From the NCBI GenBank assembly GCA_018389105.1, contig JACATO010001107.1, positions 124,001 through 188,000 on the forward strand: DNA of 64,000 nucleotides. The letters run 5' to 3'. The notes beneath the pieces were generated by a model that saw only the letters and a list, made by a program, of their open reading frames with translations, had not been told where the DNA came from and ran no database searches. Origin of the DNA: Nautilus pompilius. Taxonomy: Eukaryota > Mollusca > Cephalopoda > Nautilida > Nautilidae. The position numbers were made by a program, and so were the translations under genes. This document shows positions 1-13,388 of the stretch, piece after piece (within the stretch, counting starts at the first letter, position 1; each line of letters starts with the position of its first letter).

Positions 1-782
1 TTTTAAAAATTAAGTTTTACTAATAGTTTGATCTTGTTAAAAAAAAATGTACTAAGTCATCAAGTATTTTGTCTATTTTAAATCTTTTGCTTCATCTATT
101 TTTTTTCCAAGGATATTTTTGTTACTTTTTTTTTCAAACGTTGGTGGTGGGAACTAATTAAATCACAGTAGTATTAATTTTATGTAGTTTCTATCAGAAT
201 TTTAAAAAAAAAGGATGAAAGAATCTACTGTGGGATATTTTGTTTGTGTGTGCCAGATCTGTAGCAATGCACGAGAGTAACAGATATAAAGAACCTAGTT
301 TTCTTTATGCTTATGCTAATACCACTATAATTTTTCAACTTAGCAGTAGTTGAGTTGTTGTTACTTCACTAAACATCCTTTCTATCTTACATACATTGTT
401 TAATTTTACTTTTGGAAATTCTGTTAATCTTTTTTTTTTCCTCTCACACACACACTAAAGGAATAAAATTTGCTTAACATATGCATGCATTTATCAACTC
501 CTTTAGGAATTTTTGGGAATGTACCAGAGATTCCACATCATATCTGTAAGGAAAGAGTGTTTACTAATAGCAAATGCAAAAATGAAAATAAAAGATATAG
601 GAGTATTGTTTAAAGTATTTTTTAGTTAAAAAGATATTTTAAAAATTAAGATTACAAGGAGTCCATCCAGAATATATCTAACTATTATTTTGGTTTAATC
701 AGTTTGCCTTTCTGGTATTAAAAAAACAGAAAAGTCTCTGGAGGGAGGTGCTAAAGTATGATTTATATGAACTGAGTCTCCA

Positions 783-784
<2 letters not shown>

Positions 785-841
<57 letters not shown>
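785..841 (+). repeat. (GA)n microsatellite
   Basis: An almost uninterrupted GA dinucleotide array with a single AAG interruption. Confidence 0.95.
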
Positions 842-846
<5 letters not shown>

Positions 847-3551
847 AAAACAAAAGCAAAAAAACAACAGGGTGCCTATTTTCTTGTCAAAAACAACTCT
901 CCCCCATTTTCAAATATATTTTATAAAATATTAAAAGCAAAACAAGTGGCTGAAGTTATATACTTAATGTTGGCAGCCCTTTTCATGTTTAGTTTTACTA
1001 CATTAGTGTTTATAGTTTTTGTGGTACAGGTAATGTGATTTATGTATTTTGAAGATAAGTTGTGCCCAAAAGTGGTAATAAAAAAGTTCCAGAATTTCAA
1101 CATAGTTAGCCATAATCGTTTAATGAAGATAGTAGCCAGGAGGCAAATGAGATCACACAGCCACTTTGCAGTGCACAATATAATCAATACAAACAACTTC
1201 TATAATGAAAGTTGATGTGAGAGTGCTTACTGCATAGAGATTCTATACTCGCTAAGTAATTATAACTAACAGCACTTCATTCCTGGTGTTTTATGATTGT
1301 ACAAGTCTATTTATGTAACTGTACTGAAATTCTGCTTTCATGACCACATTTTAATTCCTTATCTTTTAAACAGATAAAGTCTCACCAAAAATAAATAGTT
1401 TATATGAAACGTTTCCAAAAGAAAAACAACAGTAATTAAAAGAAAGTAAACAAATGTGAAGAAGAAAATACAGATCATTCATGCATATTTAAGATAATAT
1501 AAAAGATCAAGGTACAGCCACTGCCTATGCTCTAAAGGAACTTTAAAGAACACTGTGAAAGACAAGTACAGACAGTACATTAGTTACCTTACAAGAAATA
1601 GCCTAGAAGCTAGTCAACTGATAGAGCAGACAAGGTCAACATACTGTCTGCAGTGCTAATAATCATGAGTGACAGCTTGATTTTCTAGAAAAATGCATAT
1701 ATCTTTTAATAACTATTTAATTTCCTGATGATTGTCCAACTTTAAAATTGGAAACATAAAAAAATACTTACAAATATGTCTAGACAGACTGACAGCCTTC
1801 CCTAAGTAACAGATGAAGTCCCTCAAAGCTTAAAAAGCTATTCCAAAATATCAAAAAGTGAGTAATACAAAATTCATGTATGCATCTGAAATCCAATAAA
1901 ACCTTCAGGCAAGTCAAAAGTGTTTGTACTAAATCAACATAGCAAACTTCCATTTATACTTGCTGTTATATAAAATTTATTGCTATTTTTTTTCAACTTT
2001 TTTATTTAAAGAAAACATTTCATGACCAAAAGGTATGCATCCACAATAAATATTACATATATTTTATGTACACAGCCAATTCTATGTATCTAGTTAAGTG
2101 AAAACAGAGAATGTAAATAATACCTGAGATTTTACTAAAACTCTTAAGTTAATTATATTAGCAGTTTTTTAAACAAAATAATTCTGGTAGATGAGAACTA
2201 CATAATCACAATAATACAGATGAAGAAAAAACCCCTTTAATATACATTATGCAATTATGAGTGACATTAAAGTACATGCTATCACAAAAGCATACCTGCA
2301 TCAAAAGTTGATGATATTCTTTTTATTTGTTCTTATTCTAGTCAATCACTTTTTTATACTGCTTCTAATATCCATTCCCCATTTCCATTTGTTTGCAGAA
2401 CCACAAGCCAACACAAACATCTATCTTTATTTTCCAAGTGATTAAATTAAGATAAATAAAATAACTTATTTACAGAAAAGTAATCAGTCAAAAGAGTATT
2501 ATATTTAGTCTGGATACATAATGGTGTAGGTATATTCTTGATTAAATTTTCTAAATCTGTTATGGTTTTACTTTAAACACCTATATCAAACACTTGTGTA
2601 ATTGTTTAGTATTCTTGTAAAGATTCTAGCCATAATAATCTGCATGCTATAGGTTTCACACATGTATATTTATTGTGTAAATAATGTACAATAACTGTTT
2701 GAAAGGTAATTCTCATTATTGGTTATCTAGACCTTGTAGAGATCTAAGCATGAAATCTATCATATTATTAAGGGTGAACTGATCCAGGTATTGTTGCAAA
2801 TGAGTTTAGTGTTGGTAGTAAAACATTAGCTGTTTATAAAAATGCTCTAATATGTGTTCAATGGAGTTCATATCCACGCTTTCTATGACTAAATGCACTG
2901 CATGCATGGCATGATGTTGTCTCCATGCAGAATATGCAGATTAGTCAAGGATAAATGAATACAGACATAAGTGTATTCCAAAGGATAAATATGCAACCTG
3001 TAAAATTTAGACATCGATCAATAAATGAGAGATCTGTTCTACCCTCATATTAAATGCCCTTCCCACATCAGGCTTCCAAATCCACTTTATCATGGTTGAC
3101 AGATGGTTGAAACACAATGCCAAAAGCCTTGTTAACCTTTGCCACTATCCAAAGGAAGTAAATCAGTAAGCATTTGATTACTCAGCAAACAGATGAAAGA
3201 AATCCAAAGTACCTGTGTAATGTATGTGCAGACAGTGGTTACACTTTCTCTCCTTAACAGAAACATTATTTGATGCACAAAACTTAAAGGCAGTATAACG
3301 GTGACAGCAATATAAACCTGACCCTGAGTAAATGGGAAAAAGTTCATGGCTACCACATATGCTTAGCATCATCCTCAGTAGACAATTTCATAGCAGTGAT
3401 GCTGCTTGGATTTGTAAACTATGGAGAAACTCTCTTTCGTGGAGTTTGTTCAAATTACCATATGAATCTGTACAATTTTCTGTGAGATTAGAGATATAGA
3501 TGTATCAATCACAACTGCTTCTTAATTATTATAATGAAGTCATCATAGTTC

Positions 3552-3962
3552 ATTCAAATGATTCCCCACCCCCCAACCCCTAAGCAGGGAAGTCTAATAA
3601 TGCAGTTTTCTGAAATGATAATGCCATTAACAAGTACTGTTGGAGATTTATTCCATTTCATTCTTCCTGTTGTTGAACCCCACCCCCTGAGCAGTGGTCA
3701 AGGTACAAGCCAGTCAAGAATTACCCATGGACCCTTCACCACAAGTATCCAGAAAACTTGACTAGAACACTTAATTTTTAGATGTAGAAGGAAACAATGG
3801 AAGAAATCCATGTGGTTAGCTGATGAAGAAAAGAAGACACCATGCCAGAAAGGTGCACCAAACTGATGAAGTCCTGACCGAACTTTGGACTTCAAACTCA
3901 ACCCCTTAACCATGGTCATGCCATGATCTACCATTTGACCACCAAACACACCCACATTCTAT
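3552..3962 (-). mobile_element. tRNA-derived SINE copy, old
   Basis: On the - strand it carries the family order seen in the other copies: a degenerate Pol III-type head, TTTGGTGCACC, TGGCATGG, the core CTACATCTAAAAAT with AAGTGTTCTAGT, and the tail CTTGACTGGCTTG. It is diverged, with no clear target duplication. Confidence 0.6.
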
Positions 3963-5633
3963 TTCAGCTATAATCCTGTTACTAAAAAACATTTCCTTCT
4001 GCTAAACCAGTATTTAATTCTGATTACCTAGAATTTTAAATACCCCGAAAAGTACTTTATGTTTATATAATCAAAAGCATATAAAAGGTCCTTCCTCAAA
4101 TATCTATAAACTAGACAGGTATAATAATTTTAAACAGTCTGAATATTCTATGTATGGTTTTCAAGAATCTTTTCAGGTTTTAAACAGTTCTATTATCTTA
4201 ATAACCTTTCCAAAGAAATTATCTCACACATAAACTGCATATTTTAGATGTAAGAAATCTTGGTTTGCCCACAAAGACACTAAAATCAACTTGGTTTTCA
4301 ATTTTATAGTCTGCTTAATCATCTCTAGCCTTCTGAGCAGCCAAAGATATAAAATTTTCAATTTATGATTCTTAGTTATAAATCATTCTTAAATGTTTTT
4401 CTGATACAGCATTTTTCTAAGGAAAGCTTCACAAGGTTATTTTATATACGAGAGAAACTATTTCCTATTCCTTACATGCTACTGTTGACAACAGTGCACA
4501 ATCGTTTTTCTTTCTGCCAGGTTGATGGTTTCTTATTAAATCTAATCTTTACATTTTATATAAAAATGAACAAGAGTAAAAGAACGAAGTGCAATTCTTT
4601 AGCAGTAGTATTTGAGCAAAAAATCTAAAAGTTTGCTTAGGTAAATAATCAACCATACTAACAAAATTGTTTCACTGCAGTTTGACAAATTTGTACTCTT
4701 TTGACTTTCCTCATGTTCAAATAGAAAAACTTCATAGGTATTAACATCTAAAAGGATATTTTAATTCATTAGAAGAAAACAAGATATACTGAATGTTATA
4801 GGTACAATGCATATTTAAAACAGCTTGGCTTAATGTAACAAACAATGTATGCTTAGTAAAAAAGCTGACATTGTTAATTAGAATATAATGAGAATTATAT
4901 ATAAATAAATAAATATTCAACCTTGGAAACATTCAATATTTTGAACTTTGACATGTTTTAATTGTTTTTAAAGTAGAAATTTAACATTAGATAAAACAGA
5001 TTTTTATTATAAGCTTTACATACATGCATTCAAGTAACCTGAAGTCCATTTCTAGAAGTTTTTTCTAAATGATGTTTCTAATGGGTTCCAGTTTATTACA
5101 GGCAGAAGGGACTTTTTAATGTTTACTTGCCAGATTACCAAAATATCAAAGAAAAACACGAATGTAAAATTTAGTATTCTGCAAATGCATACATGCTATG
5201 GTGTCATGTGAAAGCCATAAGAGGATTCAGTCTACTAATTTATTATAGGAGAGTGAACCAAGACAAACAAGGTAGTTTGTGATCAATAATCAAAATCAAT
5301 ACAATTAAGATAGATAATAAAACAGTCAATATATCTATTACAGCATAATATGTAAAATATTCAGTTCATTTAGACATGACTGTGTATGATACTTAAAAGT
5401 TTTCCTGTAAACAATACTAATGAAGTCTAAAATACAATTTAAAAAGATAGGGGGAATAAATGTTTTATTGGCAGAATCTAAATAATAACCAACACACTTA
5501 AATCATAGCTATCTTGCTCCTTACTAGCCCATGTTTCAGAAAGAACAACAGTTTTGCCCATTCTGGCATAACATGAAGTAAAAGGCTGTTTTTTGTTTTT
5601 TAGCATTAATAAAATAAACAAAAATTTCTTGGT

Positions 5634-5705
5634 GCTGACCGCTGTGCTAAAGCTACCATATACTCACAGTATGCGTAACTGTACCTTAGCACTGCTGCAG
5701 TCAGC
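5634..5705. ncRNA. miRNA-precursor-like hairpin (candidate)
   Basis: The 72 nt fold back on themselves. GCTGAC pairs with GTCAGC at the base, then GC, a 7-bp block (TGCTAA and flanking base with TTAGCA), G, TAC with GTA, and a terminal ATACT-CAC-AGTAT hairpin. That is about 24 pairs with small bulges, the size and shape of an animal pre-miRNA. Candidate arms are around 5643-5664 and 5676-5697 on the + strand. The reverse strand would fold equally well. I do not recognise a known miRNA seed. Confidence 0.35.
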
Positions 5706-6776
5706 AGTGATGTACAACAGAACTGCTACTGAGAGAAAAGGCTGTCGTTATTATTTATTACTGATGTAGTCTTTTCTTATAATTGTACTGAGATTAGCAT
5801 ACAGATTATCAAATAATTACAGACTTGAGCACCATGAAGTTTGAATGTCGACTTTACTATTTTCTTCGCTTTTAGTCTGAAAGTAGTTAAACAGCATACA
5901 AAAAGCTCTAACCACTCTAATGTTATTTCTTGCAACTTTACTAAACAGGTTAAAAAACAACAAACTTTACTAGAAAATGAATTTCTGTGAGAGATGAATG
6001 AATGCTACTTACAAATTATTATTTCTAAGCAAATACTATCATCATATCAAATAAGCATCTCAGTATGAAGGCACATAATAACTACCAGCAGTCCAAGCGA
6101 AGGACAGAATATCTAGTAAACTGTAGTTTTTTGGTTTTTTTTTTCTAAAGAAACTTGTTGATAACTAAAGTAAAATATAGAAAATTACACAAATAATCTA
6201 ACTTTACAGTCTGACAAACAGACCCCAGTTTTAGATTCCATTGTGTATATTATCTAGCACTGATTTCTACGCAGTCCACCCCATAAGACATTCTATGTGC
6301 ATCAGCCAATGTATTACTAAAAGAATGTTTTTTAAAAAAAGCAGATGACTTCACGTCAAAATAAGGCGACTAAGATATTGCAGAACCATGCAGCAACTGT
6401 CAGTGACAAAAGTTAAATATTTAAAAAAACCTTTCTACAATCTAGTGATAGTTTAAGAGGTAGGCAATACCTTATCTGTACTTAGAAGAATTACGTAAAT
6501 ATGTTAAATATACACGTACAGTGAACAATGCCTGAAGTATAAGATGGAATATGAAAATAAATTCAAGACATGAAGTAAATAAGAGCTTACTTACACACAG
6601 TACTGATAAACTGAACAGTAATGCAGCTTGTGAAAGCGATGCTACTGTAAGTCAAAATAAGTCAGACTCATTATGTTTACTCTGTACTTTGCATGCTCAA
6701 AATATTTCTCCCATTATCTTGGGCAGATAACAACACACATCACAAAAAAAGGACAGAGAATTAAAAATAAAATATA

Positions 6777-7013
6777 CAGGGTGTCCGTAAAGTTACTATA
6801 CAGTTTACCAGTTTACGATCACGTCCCAATTGAACCAGCCTGGAATAACTGTCTGGGCAGGAATATCGTCTGATGGAATTGTGGGTCCACAGTTCTTCGA
6901 CGGAACTGTTACAGGAGAAAGGTACCTGGACAAACTGAGAAATGTCATCGTACCGGCATTGAAACAACGACCAGTAACTTGTAAGACTGTATAGTAACTT
7001 TACGGACACCCTG
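6777..7013 (+). mobile_element. 237-bp mariner-type MITE with a transposase remnant
   Basis: Perfect 28-bp terminal inverted repeats begin CAGGGTGTCCGTAAAGTTAC and are flanked by TA on both sides, the target duplication of Tc1/mariner elements. The interior (about 6840-6985) is open on the + strand and reads ITVWAGISSDGIVGPQFF followed by DGTVTGERYLDKL and IVPAL. That is the part of an IS630/mariner-type DDE domain with V-W-G and the FF motif. The element is therefore an internal-deletion derivative of a larger transposon. It cannot code for a working enzyme. Confidence 0.9.
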
Positions 7014-7068
7014 TATATATATATTCGAAAATATTCCAAGAAATTAATTGCATGTGTGCACGTGTGTG

Positions 7069-7155
7069 TTTGTGAGAGAGAGGGAGAGAGAGAGAGAGAT
7101 GACGTTATTACAGAGAGAGAGACAGAAAGAGAGACAGAGAAAGAGAGAGATGACG

Positions 7156-7205
<50 letters not shown>

Positions 7206-7219
7206 GATGACGTTATTAC

Positions 7220-7250
<31 letters not shown>

Positions 7251-7262
7251 TGACGTTATTAC

Positions 7263-7293
<31 letters not shown>

Positions 7294-7322
7294 TGACGTT
7301 ATTACAGAGAGAGAGAGAGAGT
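7069..7322 (+). repeat. GA-rich minisatellite with five TGACGTTATTACA units
   Basis: (GA)n arrays are interrupted five times by GATGACGTTATTACAG at 7098, 7149, 7206, 7249 and 7292 (spacing 51, 57, 43, 43). It lies 55 bp downstream of the MITE. Open frames across it are simple Arg/Glu runs without meaning. Confidence 0.9.
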
Positions 7323-7329
7323 CAGGACT

Positions 7330-10300
7330 GATAAACATTTAAAGTTGATTGACAACTAATGAACAAAATATAAATATTTTTGAAGGAAAATCCTTCTTAC
7401 ATCTCAAAACTATGCAGAATATTTAATCCAAAATCAACAGTGGTATTGTATCTATGTGGAAAACCAGCAAAGACCTGCCTTAAACTGTTTTACAAATGTA
7501 ACCCACAATAAAGAAAGAGAGAAAGAATTATCTTCAACTTATATTGCTTTAAGGAGCACAACCCTTTGAAGATTCCTTCTATAGTTTGCGGTATTTAATA
7601 TGTTGTGAAAATATTAATCTTAAAGTGAGAGACAGAAGTAATCAAAATTTTTAAAAATCTTTGACAAATTTGGCAATATTTCTCTATGTGATAGCATATA
7701 AAGTGGAGATATGTGGTCAGTGAAGAGCCATTTAACAGTGGGAAATGAAAGAAGAAAGAATTATCAATACAATTTTTTTTTCTTTTTTAAAATAAGAATC
7801 ATTCAGTTCTTATATTATTATTATTATATTATTATTATTATTAATAGTTGCTGACAGATCCCACCAAGATACACATGCTTTTAATTCTAGAAAATGCAGT
7901 TTGGTTGGTGCATATACACAGCACACAAATTTATGAACATACTAGTTAATCAGTACAACTTTAGTTGTTGGATTTGTTCTTGTTTTATACAAATAATTTG
8001 GCAGTATGACACAAACTTATTTAATATATCTATCTAGACAGACAGACAGACAAATAGCAAAAATGTCATTGTTAATATCTTGATAGTATTTTTTCTATTT
8101 TTATTTCCTTCCGTCATATTTTCCTGCTGAACTACTGGCTACTTTCTCTAATTATAAAGGCTAACAGACACCCAGCGTTGTGTTCCACTTAAATACGATA
8201 CACTGATTTAGTTTAATAATATTTTGATAATAACCACTTTATACATCCTCTTTTAAGGTTGGAAAGGCTTTTAACTCTGCAAACATTTCTCTCCCTTTCT
8301 TTAACGATTTTCTGACTGCTGACATCTTCAGAAAAAAGTAGATGAGGGTTAAGATACGTCATATCAGTTTTCTTTAAACAGATTGTAAGGCAAAAACAAA
8401 CAGAAGGTGTATTAAAAAAAAAAACAAAACAATAACAGTAGTAGTAACATTTGCTGAAATAAAGGGAACACTTCTGAAATATGAGGCTTCCTAAATTCAG
8501 TACAATGAGAACCTACAAAAACAAAGCATGATTTAGATTACTTGACGGAAAAAAAAGGGCAACTGATAAAAGCTCTTGAGAAAATCAAGGTCTACATATG
8601 GCAATTTTTATAATTGAGTCCAACAGCCACTTGACTTACATCCATTTGAAATAAATTGCTTAAAAGGAAATAAGATTTACCAGGAAAATGTTGAAGAACA
8701 ATGAAACCAGAAAAGTTTGTAAGTTACATCTGTTTAACACAAACCTACAAAGAATAATATTCACATCATTCAACAGATGCAAAAATAATCCAAAATAGAT
8801 GACTTTTCAAAAGGCAAGATGATTATCAAAGATACAAAAAGTAACTTTAAAATAAAGCTGACTTCAGATCTTAACACTTTGAGGAGTGAGTGCCCACATA
8901 TTTAAGGAAAGCAGGCATTGATTCTGAAAGAGTATTACTGTAAAATATACATTTCCAAGTTTTTGCTGGACAGCTGAAAACCACTGGCTATTTTACTCAT
9001 CATTATGAAAAGGTGTTCCAAATTCAAAGTAACAGATTTTGCATTATTTCTAAGTTCTAAATTATTACTTTTATTCTTCTTTTAATATAAATATGCCAAT
9101 ACAGAATAGCTTTTTAATAATTCTGTTGATAATAGCAATTTCCAACTAACTTTTTTGGTTTGTTTAATAGAATGGGAACACTAGTAGTGTCCAATAAATG
9201 AATGGGGTTTCTAGGTAAACACCTGCATTTTTGCCATTTTTTGATAGTTTTATTTTATGTATTGAAAAATAAATTCAGTTATTCATTTATCACTACATAA
9301 AATTTCTTATTTAAATATTATTTTTTATTAAATAAAAAAATTGCTTTAGTAAACCTTTTCTAGCTGAGAACAGTCTCTGAGTGAAGTTCATCACCAAAAG
9401 ATCATAAAAGATAATGAAAACAATTGTTGAATCAATATAAAGATTTTTATTTCTACTTTCCATATGGCCATAGCTTAAAAATTGATGTAAGAATTATTCT
9501 AATTAGTTCTTTAAATTTACAAAATGCAGGTAACAGGAGCTCTGAGTCAATTAGAGGCTGGCTTCTTTTGTCTATAAGGCCACTGGTCTGTAAGTTATAT
9601 AAAATCTCAGAATTCCTGCTGTAGTGTTCTTACTTTTTAAATTGATAATGAATTATGATGATACAAGTAATCAAGAACTTTAAACAGTGATGAAATGACT
9701 TCTGAAAATGTGATCAACAGTGCTGCTGTTTATGTTGAAGGAAGTGCCAGACACAAATTTAGAATAGCTATGACTGACCAGAAACTATATGATTTGTTAG
9801 TAGTAGTAGTAGTAGTGCAGACACAGCAAATAACAGTGGATTCAGGTTTGTTGACTGACAATGGTGAGAAGTGATTGTAGCTCTACTGAGCTCCCATACA
9901 GTGTGTTAGATACAAAATCAGTCAAATAGGATTCATGAGGTGATAGCAGAAAAGTAGCTGGCAAGTCAACTTGCTATTTGTTCTAGTTATGTCCTTTCAA
10001 AAGTACATTTTACACATCCCAAAGAGTTGGAAAAGCTTTTCAAATGAATAGCTGTTGTTCTTGACATGGTTACAATTGGAAAAGGATTTCAAATCCTTGA
10101 GTCATTATGCAATGATATGAACATATCTCAAGCAATGACTTCTGATGACTATAAAAACCACTAATAATATGAAAGGTGCAACAGAACGAGACCAGGGCCA
10201 GTACACGCAGTTGTTGAACAAGAGCAGGAGACTCAAATGTTGGGATGGGAGTTTAAGGTCCAAATATTTTCTTTTAGTGCAAACTAAAAAAATTTTCAAA

Positions 10301-11515
10301 ATTGAATTTCCAAAAATTTTATCTTCACTCTTACAAAAAATTAATGGGTTAAGAATGATTTTTAAAATGCTGCAAAACTGAACTGAGACAAAAAATACAA
10401 TCAAATAATTTTTTTTTAAAATTCTACTAAGAGCAGCAGTAGTTATGAAGAAATTGTTGTCACAAAACTTCGTTTTGCTAAATATTGTTGTTTCCAATGG
10501 CAACCAGGTGAATAAATATTGGACGACCTATATTTTACACTGTGTTTAAAGTTTTGTTTGTTTGAATCTGGGTCAAATAAGTGATTTTACTGTATTTGAC
10601 ACAGAAGACCCCTTAACTAGAATTGTTCGGTTTGTTGAGATAGACCATGACAAGCCTACTGTATCTACACATAACTACAAACTAAAAACACATCGTTAAT
10701 CAGGATGGTTCATATTTGTTCACAAGATTTTAAAACAGGCAAAAATATTATAACGAGATGTCCTTTGGTTAACTGAAAAAAATCCAGATGCTAAGAACTT
10801 TTCGAGAAAAGCCAGACCAGGAAATAAATTGGAAGTCTAACTTTAAGCTGTTACCAGCACCTCAGTTTCAAATCAAAATCTTGAAATTTTATGCTCTGGA
10901 AGCAGTAAAGATTAAATATTCTGAAATGGATGAAATCAGAATAAAACTTTAGATAATTATGAATCCCTGGGAATAAAGGGAAAAACAAAAAAACAAACCT
11001 GTCATTTTTATGGTCCCCTGTAACAATTGAGTGTAACATTTTAAGAAAGTCTACCTCATTCATTTCAACATCTATTTGCTTGATATTTTTACTAGACCTT
11101 CTTTAATGCCCACTAAAATTTGAAGAATTTATATTTCCTTCCCATATTTCTAAATGTAGAAAATTGTCTCTACTTCCAAATTCCTATGGTGAAATTTTCC
11201 TGCTAAATGTGAATGTTATAGAGGCAAATTTTGCTAAAATGTGGTGCACCTAAACCATATACAATGTAAGAGTAAGCATGACCCTAAAAAACTTAAGATG
11301 GCTATGTACAATATTTTTTTCAAAGTGCAACAAAACAAGGTTAATTTTAACAAATAGCATCTGTTATATATAAGTAATACCTTATAAATCTTCCAGCTTA
11401 ATTTGTATTTTCTTCTTCCACCCAGTGTCTGTCATATAATCTTAGGTGGTTACTTGGAAAATGACCTAAAATGTTCCAAGCAGTAATTTTCATATCTATA
11501 ACTTGCATCATTTAC
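7330..11515. other. AT-rich sequence, possible decayed coding patches
   Basis: No gene is recognised. At 9990-10160 and 10590-10700 short + strand stretches look protein-like across frames (for example DMVTIGKGFQILESLCNDM), as in an old transposon, but no family can be named. A short (TAG)n tract lies at 9798-9816. Confidence 0.35.
7800..7845 (+). repeat. (ATT)n microsatellite
   Basis: A short ATT/TTA array. Confidence 0.85.
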
Positions 11516-11687
11516 CTGGAACAAAGGCCTTCCTGGTACAAGAGCAGAAACTCCAAATAAACTGCTGTACGTCTAGCACTAGAACTGTAGTCATAGAACG
11601 CAAAAGGCAGAATAAGATGTAGAACTTGTTCATACCCAAAGATATTGCATTAACATCCAATGAGAGAATGCGGATGGCTACCTCTAC
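11516..11687 (-). CDS. Candidate internal exon on the - strand (unrecognised)
   Basis: On the - strand a long pyrimidine tract ends TTTAGCAG, then 172 nt stay open in one frame only (phase 0, starting VEVAIRILSLDVNAISLG and ending CTRKAFVP). The donor is CCAG before GTAAATG. Its entry phase matches the exit phase of the candidate exon at 18018-18086. The block looks richer in GC than its surroundings. No family is recognised. A shifted frame also yields a protein-like stretch, so this may be a mobile-element relic. Confidence 0.2.
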
Positions 11688-13388
11688 CTGCTAAAGACAG
11701 AAAAAAGCAAAAGAACAATGGAGCAAGAAGGCAAAAGCAAATGTAGAGAAAAGTGAGAGCCTCCAGACTTTGACAGGGGTACCAGGAGAAAAAAAAACAA
11801 AACAAAGAAAGAAAGCCCTATTAAAAAAAGCTTTCTAGCTCTTCCACACTTTCAGAGCAAAATCAGTCAGTATCAATTAAAAAAAAAATAAGATCAGCAT
11901 TTTCGAGCAGGATGCAAAACAGAACACTAGATTAGATGAAGACAGCAGTATCTACAATTACTAAAACAGAAAAATTACTGCAAGATCCTGTCAGAAGTCA
12001 AAAAGGATGTAACCTCTTAACACAATATATATATATATATATTGTAAGTCCTGAAAAGGAAAAGGAACACTTGACCAAATGCACCACTGATATCAGTGCA
12101 GAAAGGGCTACATAACATAAAGAGAAAAGGCAAAAGTACAATGCAAAACAAAGCTGCATATTATACGACAACTGCCAAGTCAAATGGTCTATAAAAAACT
12201 AAACAACTAGAGCCCAAGCAGTAGCAGAAAATGTACTTTGCGGAGACAAAGTCATATCTGGTTCTTCCTCTGAATCATCTTGGTTTCATATAGAAAGTCC
12301 AGAGTAACAGTGCGCCTGACAAAGTAAAACACCAAACCATGGAGAAGTAGGCCTGCAGAAGCCAACCAACAGCCAATTAGAAAACTGTCCTCAAACTAAA
12401 TAAGCCAAACCACTCAAGAACATGTAAACATGTAGGGGAAAAAAAAACCCAAACAAATGTTTTTCTTGGCTTAAAAAAAAAAAAAAATTTGTGATATCAG
12501 TATTAGCCAAAAATTGTGGTGCTTGCAAGCTATACTTTGTGCATCCAGCCAGTAAAAAGGCCCAACAAGTGAAACTCATAGACTGTTCTGAGACTATGGA
12601 ATCCAGGAAAACTCTGGGAGAAAGTGAACAGTAAGGTAATCTGAATTAATGAATGCTACTCTGCGTTTAAAAGATATCGAAGGTTTCTACAGTAGTCTGA
12701 AACGTATTGAAAGAAAGTGTGATTTTTGTGGTGTGAAGAAAATTAGTCATGCTCAGAGAGAGAGAGATATTCAAGCAGAAAAGGTATGTGTAGCTGACTG
12801 GTGGCCAAACCAAAGAGGGAGACAAGATAAAAAAAACAACAAAAAACCGCCTGGTTAACAAAGAAATCAATATCTCAGAGCTTTGAAGACTTACTTCCTG
12901 GAGTTACTGCAGACATACCTTCATCTTTATGGTGAGGTAGCAGCAAGAACCATGTGAAAGAATGCAGAGCTACCTGTAAACCATGTTTTTTTTTGCTACA
13001 CAATTACTTAAAGAACTATCAGTGTTCAGAGTGGAGACAGAAAGTGAATACTTTCAAAAGAATAAATCTTACACAGCTCTTTTTATGCGGCCAGTCTGTA
13101 ATGCTCTTTGACAGAGCTAACACCATGGTAGAAAAGCACATATTGACAGTGTTGGAGACAAGCATGTCAGTTATGCAGTCCATAATGTGAAGGAGCTGAT
13201 CCACAAATACCCAACAGAATAAGTGAGCTATCCTCTAGTACTCATCCATGAGTACACACAATATAAGAACAGATAGTGTATGGAGAATGTAACTGTACAC
13301 TCCACCAACTTCAAAGTCAATACTGTGCAAAACTACTTTGAGACTGGGGAAAGATACTGTTGGCTCCCACATAAAATGAAAGGTCACA

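Larger units (their letters stand above)
1..5633. other. AT-rich sequence without a recognised gene
   Basis: Apart from the GA array at 785 and the SINE at 3552, I see only AT-rich unique-looking DNA. Open frames here are short, simple in composition and match nothing I know. Confidence 0.5.

Noticed and set aside
748-1038. 96-codon + strand open frame
   Set aside because: A third of it is the GA microsatellite, and the remainder is hydrophobic AT-rich translation with no motif.
3698-3955. 85-codon - strand open frame
   Set aside because: It lies entirely within the SINE copy at 3552-3962.
10105-10503. 132-codon - strand open frame
   Set aside because: Composition is Phe/Ile/Leu-rich as expected from AT-rich DNA and no family is recognised. 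The opposite strand looks more like decayed coding sequence.
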